Positions 24,984-32,484 of a DNA stretch of 64,000 bases are shown here, in pieces (position 1 is the stretch's first letter; each line of letters opens with the position of its first letter). The position numbers and the translations under genes are program-made. Source of the stretch: Streptomyces caelestis (lineage in GTDB: Bacteria > Actinomycetota > Actinomycetes > Streptomycetales > Streptomycetaceae); NCBI RefSeq assembly GCF_014205255.1, contig NZ_JACHNE010000001.1, positions 1,798,001-1,862,000 of the forward strand. Reading direction: 5' to 3'. The notes beneath the pieces are model-generated. The model had not been told where the DNA came from and made no database searches. It was given only the letters and a program-made list of their open reading frames with translations.

Positions 24984-26147
24984 GTGACGCACGACGACGC
25001 TCCGCTGCTGGCGGACCTCATGCCGTGGTCCGTCGCACCGCCGCGGCTCGGCCGGGGGTGGCCGGCGGGCCCCGACGCGGCATCCCTCAAGGCCCGCTGG
25101 GACGCCCTGATGAAGGCCGAGGGACCCGACCGCGAGGCCCTGTTCCAGCCGACCCGCTCGCGCACGCCGCACACGGCGGTCGGCCAGTTGCCCGGTCAGG
25201 CCGGCAGCGGCACTCAGAAGCTGGCGAGGGCCTCGGGGCCGTGCCCGGAGCCCGTGCGCGTGCTGTACGCCCCCTTCGACGAGCAGTGGCTGATCCCCGA
25301 CCAGCGGCTGATCGACGCGGCCCGCCCGGAGCTGTGGCGGGTGGCGGACGAACGGCAGGTCTTCGCGCTGGAGACCCCCGAGGCCCCAGGAGGTGCCCGC
25401 GGAGTCCCCGGCCTGCTCGTCACCTCACTGCTCCCGCTGCTCCGCCCCGGCCGGATCCGCCCGCTGTTCCGGCGACCGGGCGGGCGGGAGCCCAACCTGG
25501 CCCCCGGCCTGCTGGAGCACCTGGGCACCCGCCTGGGCAGCTCCCCCACGCCCCTGGACGTGCTGGCCTGGATCACGGCGACGGCCCGCCCGGACCTCTC
25601 CGTCCCGCTCACCGGGGACGCCGACGCCTGGGCGCGAGGCCTGGAGCTGGGCCACCGGCTGCTGTGGCTGATGCGCCGCGACGGCGAACGCCCCAAGCTC
25701 CCCGGCGGCCGCCGCCCCTACGTCCGCGCCCCGCTGCCCTCCCGCCCCCTGACCCTGCGTTACGACAGGGACGAGGAGGCTCTCCTGCTGGACGAGGGCC
25801 GCATCTCCCCCGTGCCGCCGGAGGCCTGGGACTTCGAGGCGGGCGGGGTGCGCGTCCTGGAGCAGTGGTTCACGGCGCGCGTCACCGAGGCAGAGCCGGG
25901 CACACTCGCGGCGATCCGCCCCGGCACATGGCCCCAGAGCTGGACGTCGGAACTGCTGGAACTGATCACGGTCCTGGCCCTGCTGGCCGGCCTCCGCCCG
26001 CTGGACGAACCGACGGTCCCCGACCCGGTCACCACGACCGAGCTGCGCGAGGCCGGCGTCCTCCCGGTGCCGGCGCCGGCCCGCCGCCCGGCCTCGGTGC
26101 TGGACGGCCCCGAGGAGGGGCCGGAGGGACAGCTCGCGCTGCTCTAG
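24984..26147 (+). CDS. Orphan Type ISP restriction-modification C-terminal domain protein
   Basis: This is a 387-residue protein that resembles the C-terminal specificity-type domain of Type ISP restriction-modification enzymes (LlaBIII-like). Recognisable pieces are VRVLYAPFDEQWLIPDQRLIDAARPELWRV, LRPGRIRPLFRRPGG near the middle, and RPLTLRYDRDEEALLLDEGRISPVPPEAWDF toward the end. No helicase, nuclease or methyltransferase motif is present, and no such gene is next to it. The GTG at 24984 (VTHDDAPLLADLMPW) follows TACGAT by only seven bases, so the transcript may be leaderless. The family assignment comes from memory of similar annotated Streptomyces proteins. The role without partners is unknown. 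Confidence 0.65.
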   Translation: MTHDDAPLLADLMPWSVAPPRLGRGWPAGPDAASLKARWDALMKAEGPDREALFQPTRSRTPHTAVGQLPGQAGSGTQKLARASGPCPEPVRVLYAPFDEQWLIPDQRLIDAARPELWRVADERQVFALETPEAPGGARGVPGLLVTSLLPLLRPGRIRPLFRRPGGREPNLAPGLLEHLGTRLGSSPTPLDVLAWITATARPDLSVPLTGDADAWARGLELGHRLLWLMRRDGERPKLPGGRRPYVRAPLPSRPLTLRYDRDEEALLLDEGRISPVPPEAWDFEAGGVRVLEQWFTARVTEAEPGTLAAIRPGTWPQSWTSELLELITVLALLAGLRPLDEPTVPDPVTTTELREAGVLPVPAPARRPASVLDGPEEGPEGQLALL

Positions 26148-26158
26148 AGCCACAGGAC

Positions 26159-26875
26159 CTAACGGAGTTCGGGGTCGTAGGCGTCCAGTACGCGTTCGAG
26201 GGCCCGTCTGAACACCGCCTCCAGATCGACCGGCCCGCTCTGCTCCATGAAGGCCGCGGCCAGTCGCGGATACGCCCCGGTGGCCACCTGGCTGCCCAGA
26301 TAGGCCATCCGGACCGCGTTCTCCTCCTCCACGGACCACGGCATGGAGCGGGTGCGCTCGACGGTCGCGATGTCGTTCGCGGTGTACGTCGTCACGACCC
26401 CGTTGAGCAGCGCGATCAGCTCCGTCTTCATGCCGGCCGGAACGTCGAGCGGTTCGAGGCAGGCCAGGCAGTGCTCCAGGTAGCGCAGGGTGTTGGGGCT
26501 GAAGCCGAACGCCCCCGCCATCAGGCGCGGCACCCATGTGTGCCGGTACATGATGGCCCGGGTCTGCTCCGCGTTGCGGAGCATGTCGGCGCGCCAGTCG
26601 CCCGTGGGCTCGAACAACTCGTGCTCGGCACCGACGGCGTCCACCATCAGCTCGTACAGGTCCTCCTTACGGGGGACGTAGTTGTACAGCGACATCGTGC
26701 CGCAGCCCAGTTCCGCCGCGACATGCCGCATGGACACCGCGTCCAGCCCCCCCGCGTCGGCGATCCGCACCGTCGCCGCCGCGATGTCGGCGCGGGTGAA
26801 CGCCGGTTTCGGCCCACGGCCGGTGCGCTCGGGGCGCGCCCAGATCACTTCGGGTACGGCCGCTCGGCCCGCCAT
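26159..26875 (-). CDS. TetR family repressor of the DrrAB-like exporter
   Basis: This is a 238-residue TetR regulator. The helix-turn-helix region is FTRADIAAATVRIADAGGLDAVSMRHVAAELGCGTMSLYNYVPRKEDLYELM, with a drug-sensing TetR_C_1-type ligand domain behind it (GDWRADMLRNAEQTRAIMYRHTWVPRLM). ATG 26875 is preceded by AGGTGAT. It diverges from the ABC exporter genes, and two copies of a TACGTAC-N3-GTACGTA operator lie between and inside the starts. This is the layout of an autoregulated drug-efflux repressor, released when the exported compound binds. Confidence 0.92.
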   Translation of the reverse strand: MAGRAAVPEVIWARPERTGRGPKPAFTRADIAAATVRIADAGGLDAVSMRHVAAELGCGTMSLYNYVPRKEDLYELMVDAVGAEHELFEPTGDWRADMLRNAEQTRAIMYRHTWVPRLMAGAFGFSPNTLRYLEHCLACLEPLDVPAGMKTELIALLNGVVTTYTANDIATVERTRSMPWSVEEENAVRMAYLGSQVATGAYPRLAAAFMEQSGPVDLEAVFRRALERVLDAYDPELR

Positions 26876-26903
26876 CGATCATCACCTCGACCTCCATCCT
26901 AGT

Positions 26904-26920
26904 TACGTACACCGTACGTA
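26904..26920. promoter_or_regulatory. Perfect TetR operator 1 of the exporter
   Basis: TACGTAC-ACC-GTACGTA is a perfect 7-3-7 inverted repeat between the divergent TetR and ABC genes, 18 bases before the ABC ATG and 28 bases before the TetR start. Confidence 0.8.
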
Positions 26921-26938
26921 GTGCGCTATGGTCCTGCC

Positions 26939-27901
26939 ATGACTTCTACGTACGCTGTACTTAGTGAGGGTCTGGAGAAGCGGTTCGGGGAGGTCCGTGC
27001 CCTGCGCGGGCTGGATCTCGCGGTGGCCGAGGGGACGGTGTGCGGGATCCTCGGGCCGAACGGGGCGGGCAAGACCACGGCCATACGGCTGCTGACCACG
27101 CTGCTGCGGCCGGACGCGGGCTCCGCGCGGGTCGCCGGGCACGACCTCGTCCGGGAGGCCGCCACCGTACGGAGCCGGATCAGCGTCACCGGTCAGGACA
27201 CGTCGATCGACGGGGACCTCACCGGCCGTCAGAACCTGCTGCTGTTCGGCCGGCTGCACCGAGTGCGCGGCCCTGCCGGGCGGACGACGGAACTCCTCGC
27301 CCGCTTCGGGCTGACCGAGGCCGCCGACCGGCCCGCCTCCACCTACTCCGGCGGCATGCGGCGCCGGCTGGACCTGGCGGCGAGCCTGATCCGCCGCCCC
27401 GAGGTGCTGTTCCTGGACGAACCGACGACCGGCCTCGACCCGGCCAGCCGCAACCTCATCTGGGACGCGGTGCGCGACCTGACCGCCGAGGGCACGACCG
27501 TACTCCTCACCACCCAGTACCTGGCGGAGGCCGACCAACTCGCCGACGACATCGCCCTGGTGGACCGCGGCCGGGTCGCGCACACCGGGTCGCCGGCGCA
27601 GCTCAAGGGGCTCGTCGGGGCGCACGCCGAGGTCGTCGTGACGGACCCGGACGCGCTCACGAAGGCGGCGGCCGTCCTCGACCGGATCACCGGCGCGCAG
27701 CCGTCGTTCGACCACGAGCGGAACGCCGTCGGCGCGGTCACCAGGGACCCGACGCTCACCCTCCCCCTGCTCGTTCGCACGCTGGACTCGGCGGGCGTGC
27801 CGCTGCTCGACGTGAGCCTGCGGCCCCCGACCCTCGACGACGTCTTCCTGCGCCTCACGGACACCACGCCTACGACCGACGAGAAGGAGCGTGCCGCATG
27901 A
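26939..27901 (+). CDS. DrrA-type ABC exporter ATPase
   Basis: This is a 320-residue ATP-binding protein of the daunorubicin-resistance (DrrA) class. Walker A is GPNGAGKTT at residues 39-47, signature YSGGMRRRLDLAASL, Walker B EVLFLDEPTTGLDPASRNLIW, and the switch is TTQYLAEADQLAD (Gln-Tyr in place of the usual switch His, as in DrrA). The C-terminal extension ends PTLDDVFLRLT, typical of this class. ATG 26939 is preferred; GTG 26921 in frame overlaps the operator and is less likely. No ribosome site precedes either. Codons 3-8 are formed by a second operator copy. The end overlaps the permease start (ATGA). Confidence 0.94.
   Translation: MTSTYAVLSEGLEKRFGEVRALRGLDLAVAEGTVCGILGPNGAGKTTAIRLLTTLLRPDAGSARVAGHDLVREAATVRSRISVTGQDTSIDGDLTGRQNLLLFGRLHRVRGPAGRTTELLARFGLTEAADRPASTYSGGMRRRLDLAASLIRRPEVLFLDEPTTGLDPASRNLIWDAVRDLTAEGTTVLLTTQYLAEADQLADDIALVDRGRVAHTGSPAQLKGLVGAHAEVVVTDPDALTKAAAVLDRITGAQPSFDHERNAVGAVTRDPTLTLPLLVRTLDSAGVPLLDVSLRPPTLDDVFLRLTDTTPTTDEKERAA
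26947..26963. promoter_or_regulatory. TetR operator 2, inside the exporter coding region
   Basis: TACGTAC-GCT-GTACTTA matches operator 1 with one mismatch in its own symmetry. Centres of the two sites are 43 bp apart, about four helical turns, on the same face. The codons for residues 4-8 coincide with it. Confidence 0.72.
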
Positions 27902-28680
27902 GCATGCTGGCGTACGACGGGACCGCGATGCTGGGCCGCCAGCTGCTGCGGATGCGGAACAACCCCGGGCTGCTGATCCTCACCCAGACGATGCCCATCA
28001 GCATGCTGCTGTTCTTCGGCTACGTCTTCGGCAGCGCCCTGGCGATGCCGGGCGAGGCGTACCGGTCGTTCCTCGTGCCGGGTCTGCTGGTGGCGACCGC
28101 CTCGGGCGGGATCATGACCGGCATGTTCCAGGCGGCCGGGGACACGCATCGGGGTGTGGCGAACCGCTTCCGTACGCTGCCGATGAGCCGGGCGGCCGTA
28201 CCGCTGGGGCAGGCCGCCGCGGACGTGGTGGTCACGGCCGTCGGGACGGTGCCGTTCCTGCTGGTGGGACTCGCGGTGGGCTGGCGGATCGAGGGTGGCC
28301 CGCCGGCGGCGGTGGGGGCCGTCGGGCTGCTGATGCTGTTCCGCTTCGCCTGCACCTGGGCCGGGATCTACCTCGGCCTGCTCACCCGGAACGAGGAGGC
28401 GGCCGGTCAGCTGGGCGGGGCGACGTTCCTGTTGCCGCTGCTGTCCAGCGCGTACATCCCGACGAGCGGGCTGCCGGGGTGGCTGCGGACGGTCGCCGAG
28501 TGGAATCCGATCAGCGCGGTGGCCACGGCTCTGCGGGATCTCTTCGGCAATGCCCCCGTGCCCGACGGGGCGGCCTGGCCGGTGGCCCATCCCGTCGCGG
28601 GGTCGCTGCTGTGGTGCGCCGTGCTGCTCGGGGTGTTCGTGCCGCTGGCCGTGCGTCAGTACGCGCACGGGGAGCGGTGA
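27898..28680 (+). CDS. DrrB-type ABC-2 exporter permease
   Basis: This is a 260-residue ABC-2 permease with six hydrophobic helices, partner of the upstream ATPase. An amphipathic N-terminal segment (LGRQLLRMRNNPGLLILTQTMPISM) precedes helix 1. The characteristic FRTLPMSRAAVPLGQ loop is the coupling region. Late motifs LPLLSSAYIPTSGLPGWLRTVAEWNPISAV are typical of the DrrB family. Its ATG overlaps the ATPase stop (ATGA), implying coupled synthesis in equal amounts. The pair should export a hydrophobic drug-like compound. Confidence 0.93.
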   Translation: MSMLAYDGTAMLGRQLLRMRNNPGLLILTQTMPISMLLFFGYVFGSALAMPGEAYRSFLVPGLLVATASGGIMTGMFQAAGDTHRGVANRFRTLPMSRAAVPLGQAAADVVVTAVGTVPFLLVGLAVGWRIEGGPPAAVGAVGLLMLFRFACTWAGIYLGLLTRNEEAAGQLGGATFLLPLLSSAYIPTSGLPGWLRTVAEWNPISAVATALRDLFGNAPVPDGAAWPVAHPVAGSLLWCAVLLGVFVPLAVRQYAHGER

Positions 28681-28862
28681 AGGGGCGGCCGGGACACGGG
28701 AGCCGGGCGACGCCCCCGGTCACTGCCGGGCGGGGATGTGACACCGGCTGGGGGCGGGCCGCGCTCGGGTACACACCTGGCGCTGCTGCGTGCCGTGGGG
28801 ATGACGGACGACGAGTGCGCAGCGTTGTGCCAGGGGCGGTGTGACCGCCCGAGCGCGGGCCT

Positions 28863-29129
28863 CTACCTGCCGCCGAACAGCGAGCGGCGCAGCCGGCGCA
28901 GTGGTGCGAAGAGCGAGACGCGGCGCACGCGCGCTCCCCTGCCACTGCGGTCCTGCGGTTGACGCGCGGTCAGTTCACGCATCAGCGAGGTCGCCTCGAC
29001 CGTCTCGCGCTGCGGGACGGCAGGGCCACCCAGCACCGAGAGGTGGCGGTCGAGGCGCGAACTGGTCGCGCTGCTCCCGCAGGTGATCGCAGGGACCCTC
29101 GCCCTGCTGCGCACTGTTATCTGTTCCAT
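28863..29129 (-). CDS. Small conserved basic protein of unknown function
   Basis: This is an 88-residue protein, Arg-rich, with no signal or membrane helix. A conserved-looking centre TCGSSATSSRLDRHLSVLGGPAVPQRETVEA is followed by SLMRELTAR and a very basic C-terminus. ATG 29129 follows GGGGAG at five bases. I recall similar small proteins in other streptomycetes, but none with an assigned function. It lies downstream of and parallel to the anti-sigma gene with 126 bp between. No link to sigma regulation is visible. Confidence 0.55.
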   Translation of the reverse strand: MEQITVRSRARVPAITCGSSATSSRLDRHLSVLGGPAVPQRETVEATSLMRELTARQPQDRSGRGARVRRVSLFAPLRRLRRSLFGGR

Positions 29130-29255
29130 GTCACTCCCCACCCGTACGAGTCCACCCGGCCCGGGCAGGTTAACCCTATCGCCCCGTCCGGGCACTCGTG
29201 TATCGCGGTCACAGGATTCACCTTCCCCATAAGGGGATTGACGATGTATCCCCGA

Positions 29256-30074
29256 TTACTCTCCGAATCCGACAGATTTCAGGGCGAGTTGGACGATCGG
29301 CTGGGTGGTGGGCTGCGGCGATCCCCCGGCCGGCTCGACGGTTACGGCCAGTGACGTCGCGGAGGTGCCGAGATCCGTCGCGACCAGGGGCGTGTCGCCC
29401 TCGAAGAGGCCCAGGGAGCGTGGTTGCGCGCCCGGGCGCATGAGCCACAACTGGTGCACTCGGCCGCCTGGCGGGGCACCGTATCCCCCGAGGGTGACCA
29501 CCGCGCTCCCCTCCGTGGCGGAAGCGATCACTCCGATGGTTCGGCCCCGCCCGTCCCGCCCGCTGCTCGCACGGGCGTCCGGAGCCGCGAGAACGTGGGC
29601 GATCTCACGTGACCGGTCCCGTTCGGCGGTCAGCTGTTCCTGGGTCCGGTTCGCCTGCACCGCGAACAGCGAGGCGACGACGAGGGCCGCGGCGGCGGTG
29701 GCCGTGGCGAAGGGCACGTACAGCGGGATCCGGCGCCGCTCCCGCTGCCGCGGCGGCGGCTGGGTGCCCCACACGTGCGGCGGCAGCTGCGGAGTACGCA
29801 CGCGTGCCGGCTCGCGGGCCGTGTCCTGCGGCGCCGGGTCCTGCGGAGTCGTCCGTACGGCGGCCATGACCCGGTCGCGCAGAGCGGCGGGGGCCGGGGC
29901 GGCGGTGGACCAGGCGAGCCGGACAGCGTCCTCGGACAGGGCGCGCACCTCGGCGGCGCAGCGGCCGCAGTCCCTCAGGTGTTTCTCGAAACGGACCCGC
30001 TCCGGTGGTTCAAGGGCGTCGAGCGCGTAGGGCGCGGCGAGCGAGTGCGGGTCCTCGCGGCGGAAGAGACTCAT
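29256..30074 (-). CDS. RskA-type membrane anti-sigma factor with zinc-finger
   Basis: This is a 272-residue membrane anti-sigma factor. The N-terminal domain has the anti-sigma zinc motif FEKHLRDCGRCAAEV (His32, Cys36, Cys39), which clamps the sigma factor in the cytoplasm. A Pro-rich linker leads to one membrane helix at about residues 111-134. The outer part is an RskA (anti-sigma-K) domain, with GGYGAPPGGRVHQLWLMRPGAQPRSLGLFEG as the best signature. The ATG overlaps the sigma factor stop codon (ATGA), ensuring balanced synthesis. Release of the sigma factor probably needs proteolysis in response to an outside signal. The signal is unknown. Confidence 0.92.
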   Translation of the reverse strand: MSLFRREDPHSLAAPYALDALEPPERVRFEKHLRDCGRCAAEVRALSEDAVRLAWSTAAPAPAALRDRVMAAVRTTPQDPAPQDTAREPARVRTPQLPPHVWGTQPPPRQRERRRIPLYVPFATATAAAALVVASLFAVQANRTQEQLTAERDRSREIAHVLAAPDARASSGRDGRGRTIGVIASATEGSAVVTLGGYGAPPGGRVHQLWLMRPGAQPRSLGLFEGDTPLVATDLGTSATSLAVTVEPAGGSPQPTTQPIVQLALKSVGFGE

Positions 30075-30613
30075 GCCACGCCTCCCAGGCATTCGCGCAT
30101 CCGGGTCAGCCCGTCGCGCATCCGTGTCTTGACGGTGCCCAGCGGCAGGGACAGCCGCTCGGCCACCTCACGGTAGGTGTAGCCCTCGTAGTAGGCGAGG
30201 GTGACGGACTGGCGCTGGAGGTCGGTGAGGCGGTCCAGGCAGACGCGCACCCACTCGCGCTCGAGTCCCGCCTCGACCTCCTCGGTGACCTGGTCGAAGG
30301 CCGGGTGGTGGGCGCGCCAGGCCTCCCGCTGCTCACGCTCGCCGGCCGCGCGGGCGCTGCGCACCCGGTCGACGGCACGGCGGTGGGCGAGGGTGAGGAT
30401 CCACGACATCGAGCTGCCCCGGCCCGGGTCGAACTTCGCTGCCGAGCGCCACAGTTCGAGCAGCACCTCCTGGGCCACCTCCTCCGACTGGGCGGGATCG
30501 CGCACCACGCGCCTCACGAGCCCGAACACCGGGCCGGACACCAGCCCGTACAGATCCTCGAAGGCCTTCTGATCGCCACGCGCCACGAGCAGCAGCAGCT
30601 CGTCCGCCTCCAC
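30071..30613 (-). CDS. ECF sigma factor (SigK-like)
   Basis: This is a 180-residue ECF sigma factor. Region 2 runs from AFEDLYGLVSGPVFGLVRRVV through EEVAQEVLLELWRSAAKFDPGRGSSMSWILTLAHRRAVDRVR. Region 4 is LTDLQRQSVTLAYYEGYTYREVAERLSLPLGTVKTRMRDGL. The YYEGYTYREVAE form and the RskA-type partner place it near the SigK/ECF19 group. GTG 30613 is preferred, because GAGGGGG lies five bases upstream and homology begins at VEADELLLLVARGD. Frames up to 30679 lack a site. It is transcribed with its anti-sigma factor and away from the DUF4331 gene, which is a natural candidate target. Confidence 0.93.
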   Translation of the reverse strand: MEADELLLLVARGDQKAFEDLYGLVSGPVFGLVRRVVRDPAQSEEVAQEVLLELWRSAAKFDPGRGSSMSWILTLAHRRAVDRVRSARAAGEREQREAWRAHHPAFDQVTEEVEAGLEREWVRVCLDRLTDLQRQSVTLAYYEGYTYREVAERLSLPLGTVKTRMRDGLTRMRECLGGVA

Positions 30614-30840
30614 TCGGTCCCCCTCTCCCAGGCCGCATCGGGCCTGTCCCCTCACACGAGGCATTCGCAACGCACGCACCTCCGGATGGGGTTACGGATC
30701 AGCGCGCCGAAAACGCGGGTCGCCCGGCGATGAGACAACTTTCCCGACGCGCCGTAAGAACGTTTGAGATTCGACCAATCCGCTTCGCCGACCGCTCCGA
30801 ATGGCGTGTGTCAGGCAAGTTGGCACTGAGGACGGACGGC

Positions 30841-32373
30841 ATGACACCTTTCTCCAGGACCGGTGCGGGACGCAGGAGCATCGCGACCGCGATCTGTAGT
30901 GCGCTGGCCGCCGGCGGGCTCGCAGCCGCCGGTGTGACCGCGCTGGAACCTGAGGCGGCCTCCGCCTCCAGTCACCGGGAGGCCCCGCTGATCTCGGGGA
31001 CCCCGCAGTACGACAACACGGACGTGTACGCGTTCGTCAGCCCGGACAAGCCGGACACGACGACCATCGTCGCGAACTGGATCCCGTTCGAGGAACCCGC
31101 CGGCGGGCCGAACTTCTTCACGTTCGCCGAGGACGCCCAGTACGACCTGCGCATCGACAGCAACGGTGACGCGAAGGAAGACCTGCTGTTCCGGTACACG
31201 TTCAAGACCCACACGAAGAACGACAAGACGTTCCTGCACAACACGGGTCCGGTCGAGAGCCTCGACGACCCCGACCTCAACATCACGCAGACGTACGACC
31301 TCGAACTGGTCAAGCTGCGCGATCTGAAGGCCGTGTCGAAGACCAAGGTCGCCGACGACGTCCCGGTGGCGCCGTCGAACGTCGGCAAGGCGTCGATGCC
31401 GGACTACAACACCCTGCGCAAGCAGGCGATCCACAAGCTCGCCGGGGGCGCCCAGACCTTCGCCGGACAGGCCGACGACCCGTTCTTCCTGGACCTCAGG
31501 GTCTTCGACCTGCTGTACGGCGGGAACCTCTCCGAGGTCGGCAACGACACGCTCAAGGGCTACAACGTCAACACGATCGCCCTCCAGGTCCCCAACAGCT
31601 TCATCACCCAGTCGCACGACCAGCCGGTCGTCGGCATCTGGTCGACGACGCAGCGCAAGAACGCCCAGGGCTACTTCGCGCAGGTCTCCCGCCTCGGCAA
31701 CCCGCTGGTCAACGAGGTCGTCAACCCGCTGAAGGACAAGGACAAGTTCAACGCGTCCGCGCCGCGGGACGACGCCCAGTTCCTGGAGAACGTCACCAAC
31801 CCGGAGTTGCCCAAGCTCATCGAGGCGATCTACAAGATCCCGGCTCCCGCCGAGCCGCGCAACGACCTGGTCGACGTGTTCCTCAAGGGCGTCAAGGACC
31901 TCAACCAGCCGCCGCACGTGACGCCGTCGGAGCAGCTGCGCCTCAACACCTCGATCAAGCCCGCCGCGAAGCCCAAGCGGCTCGGTGTGCTGGACGGTGA
32001 CAACGCGGGCTTCCCGAACGGCCGGCGGCTGACGGACGACGTGATCGACGCCTCGCTCCAGGTCGTCGAGGGCGAGCTGCTGGGCGCGAAGAACGACCTG
32101 GGTGACGCGGTCGACAAGAACGACAAGAAGTTCGAGAAGGCCTTCCCGTACGTCGCGCTGCCGACGGAGGGTTCGCGCGGCCCGCTCGCCAAGGGCGTGG
32201 ACGGCGGCAACGACGTCCGCAGCCAGCTGGGCGACGCGCTCCAGCCGGCGGGCGCCCAGGGCTCGGACGACATGCGCCTGATCGCCGCGTCCGCCGGAGC
32301 CGGGGCTGGCGGCATCGTCCTGGTCGGAGCGGCCCTCATGTGGTGGCGCCGCATGCGGAACCGGGCGTACTGA
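30841..32373 (+). CDS. Secreted, membrane-anchored DUF4331 protein
   Basis: This is a 510-residue protein with a signal peptide (residues 1-40, GRRSIATAICSALAAGGLAAAG). The mature start has ASSHREAPLISGTPQYDNTDVYAFVSPD, the signature of DUF4331. The domain fills most of the protein and repeats the theme of an aspartate-rich beta fold (RIDSNGDAKEDLLFRYTF). The tail has a membrane helix at about residues 480-500 followed by RRMRNRAY, so it is anchored from outside with a short cytoplasmic end. ATG 30841 has GAGGAC upstream. No biochemical role is known for the family. It sits upstream of the TPR and NicO genes and opposite the ECF sigma gene. Confidence 0.88.
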   Translation: MTPFSRTGAGRRSIATAICSALAAGGLAAAGVTALEPEAASASSHREAPLISGTPQYDNTDVYAFVSPDKPDTTTIVANWIPFEEPAGGPNFFTFAEDAQYDLRIDSNGDAKEDLLFRYTFKTHTKNDKTFLHNTGPVESLDDPDLNITQTYDLELVKLRDLKAVSKTKVADDVPVAPSNVGKASMPDYNTLRKQAIHKLAGGAQTFAGQADDPFFLDLRVFDLLYGGNLSEVGNDTLKGYNVNTIALQVPNSFITQSHDQPVVGIWSTTQRKNAQGYFAQVSRLGNPLVNEVVNPLKDKDKFNASAPRDDAQFLENVTNPELPKLIEAIYKIPAPAEPRNDLVDVFLKGVKDLNQPPHVTPSEQLRLNTSIKPAAKPKRLGVLDGDNAGFPNGRRLTDDVIDASLQVVEGELLGAKNDLGDAVDKNDKKFEKAFPYVALPTEGSRGPLAKGVDGGNDVRSQLGDALQPAGAQGSDDMRLIAASAGAGAGGIVLVGAALMWWRRMRNRAY

Positions 32374-32394
32374 CCCGCTCCGTTCCCACCGACC

Positions 32395-32439
32395 GGCGCG
32401 GCCCGTTTCCCCACCGTCCCCCACGGTACGGGCCGCGCC
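32395..32439 (+). terminator. Large hairpin between DUF4331 and TPR genes
   Basis: GGCGCGGCCCGT and ACGGGCCGCGCC form a perfect 12-bp stem. The 21-base loop itself contains a smaller ACCGT/ACGGT pair. It starts 21 bases after the DUF4331 stop and could reduce read-through into the next genes. Confidence 0.6.
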
Positions 32440-32484
32440 TCTCCCTCACCACACCGCACCCGCACAGCCGACTGAGGAGAGGTC

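Noticed and set aside
28738..28962. 74-codon frame after the DrrB-like gene
   Set aside because: It has no ribosome site and overlaps the better supported small gene on the opposite strand.
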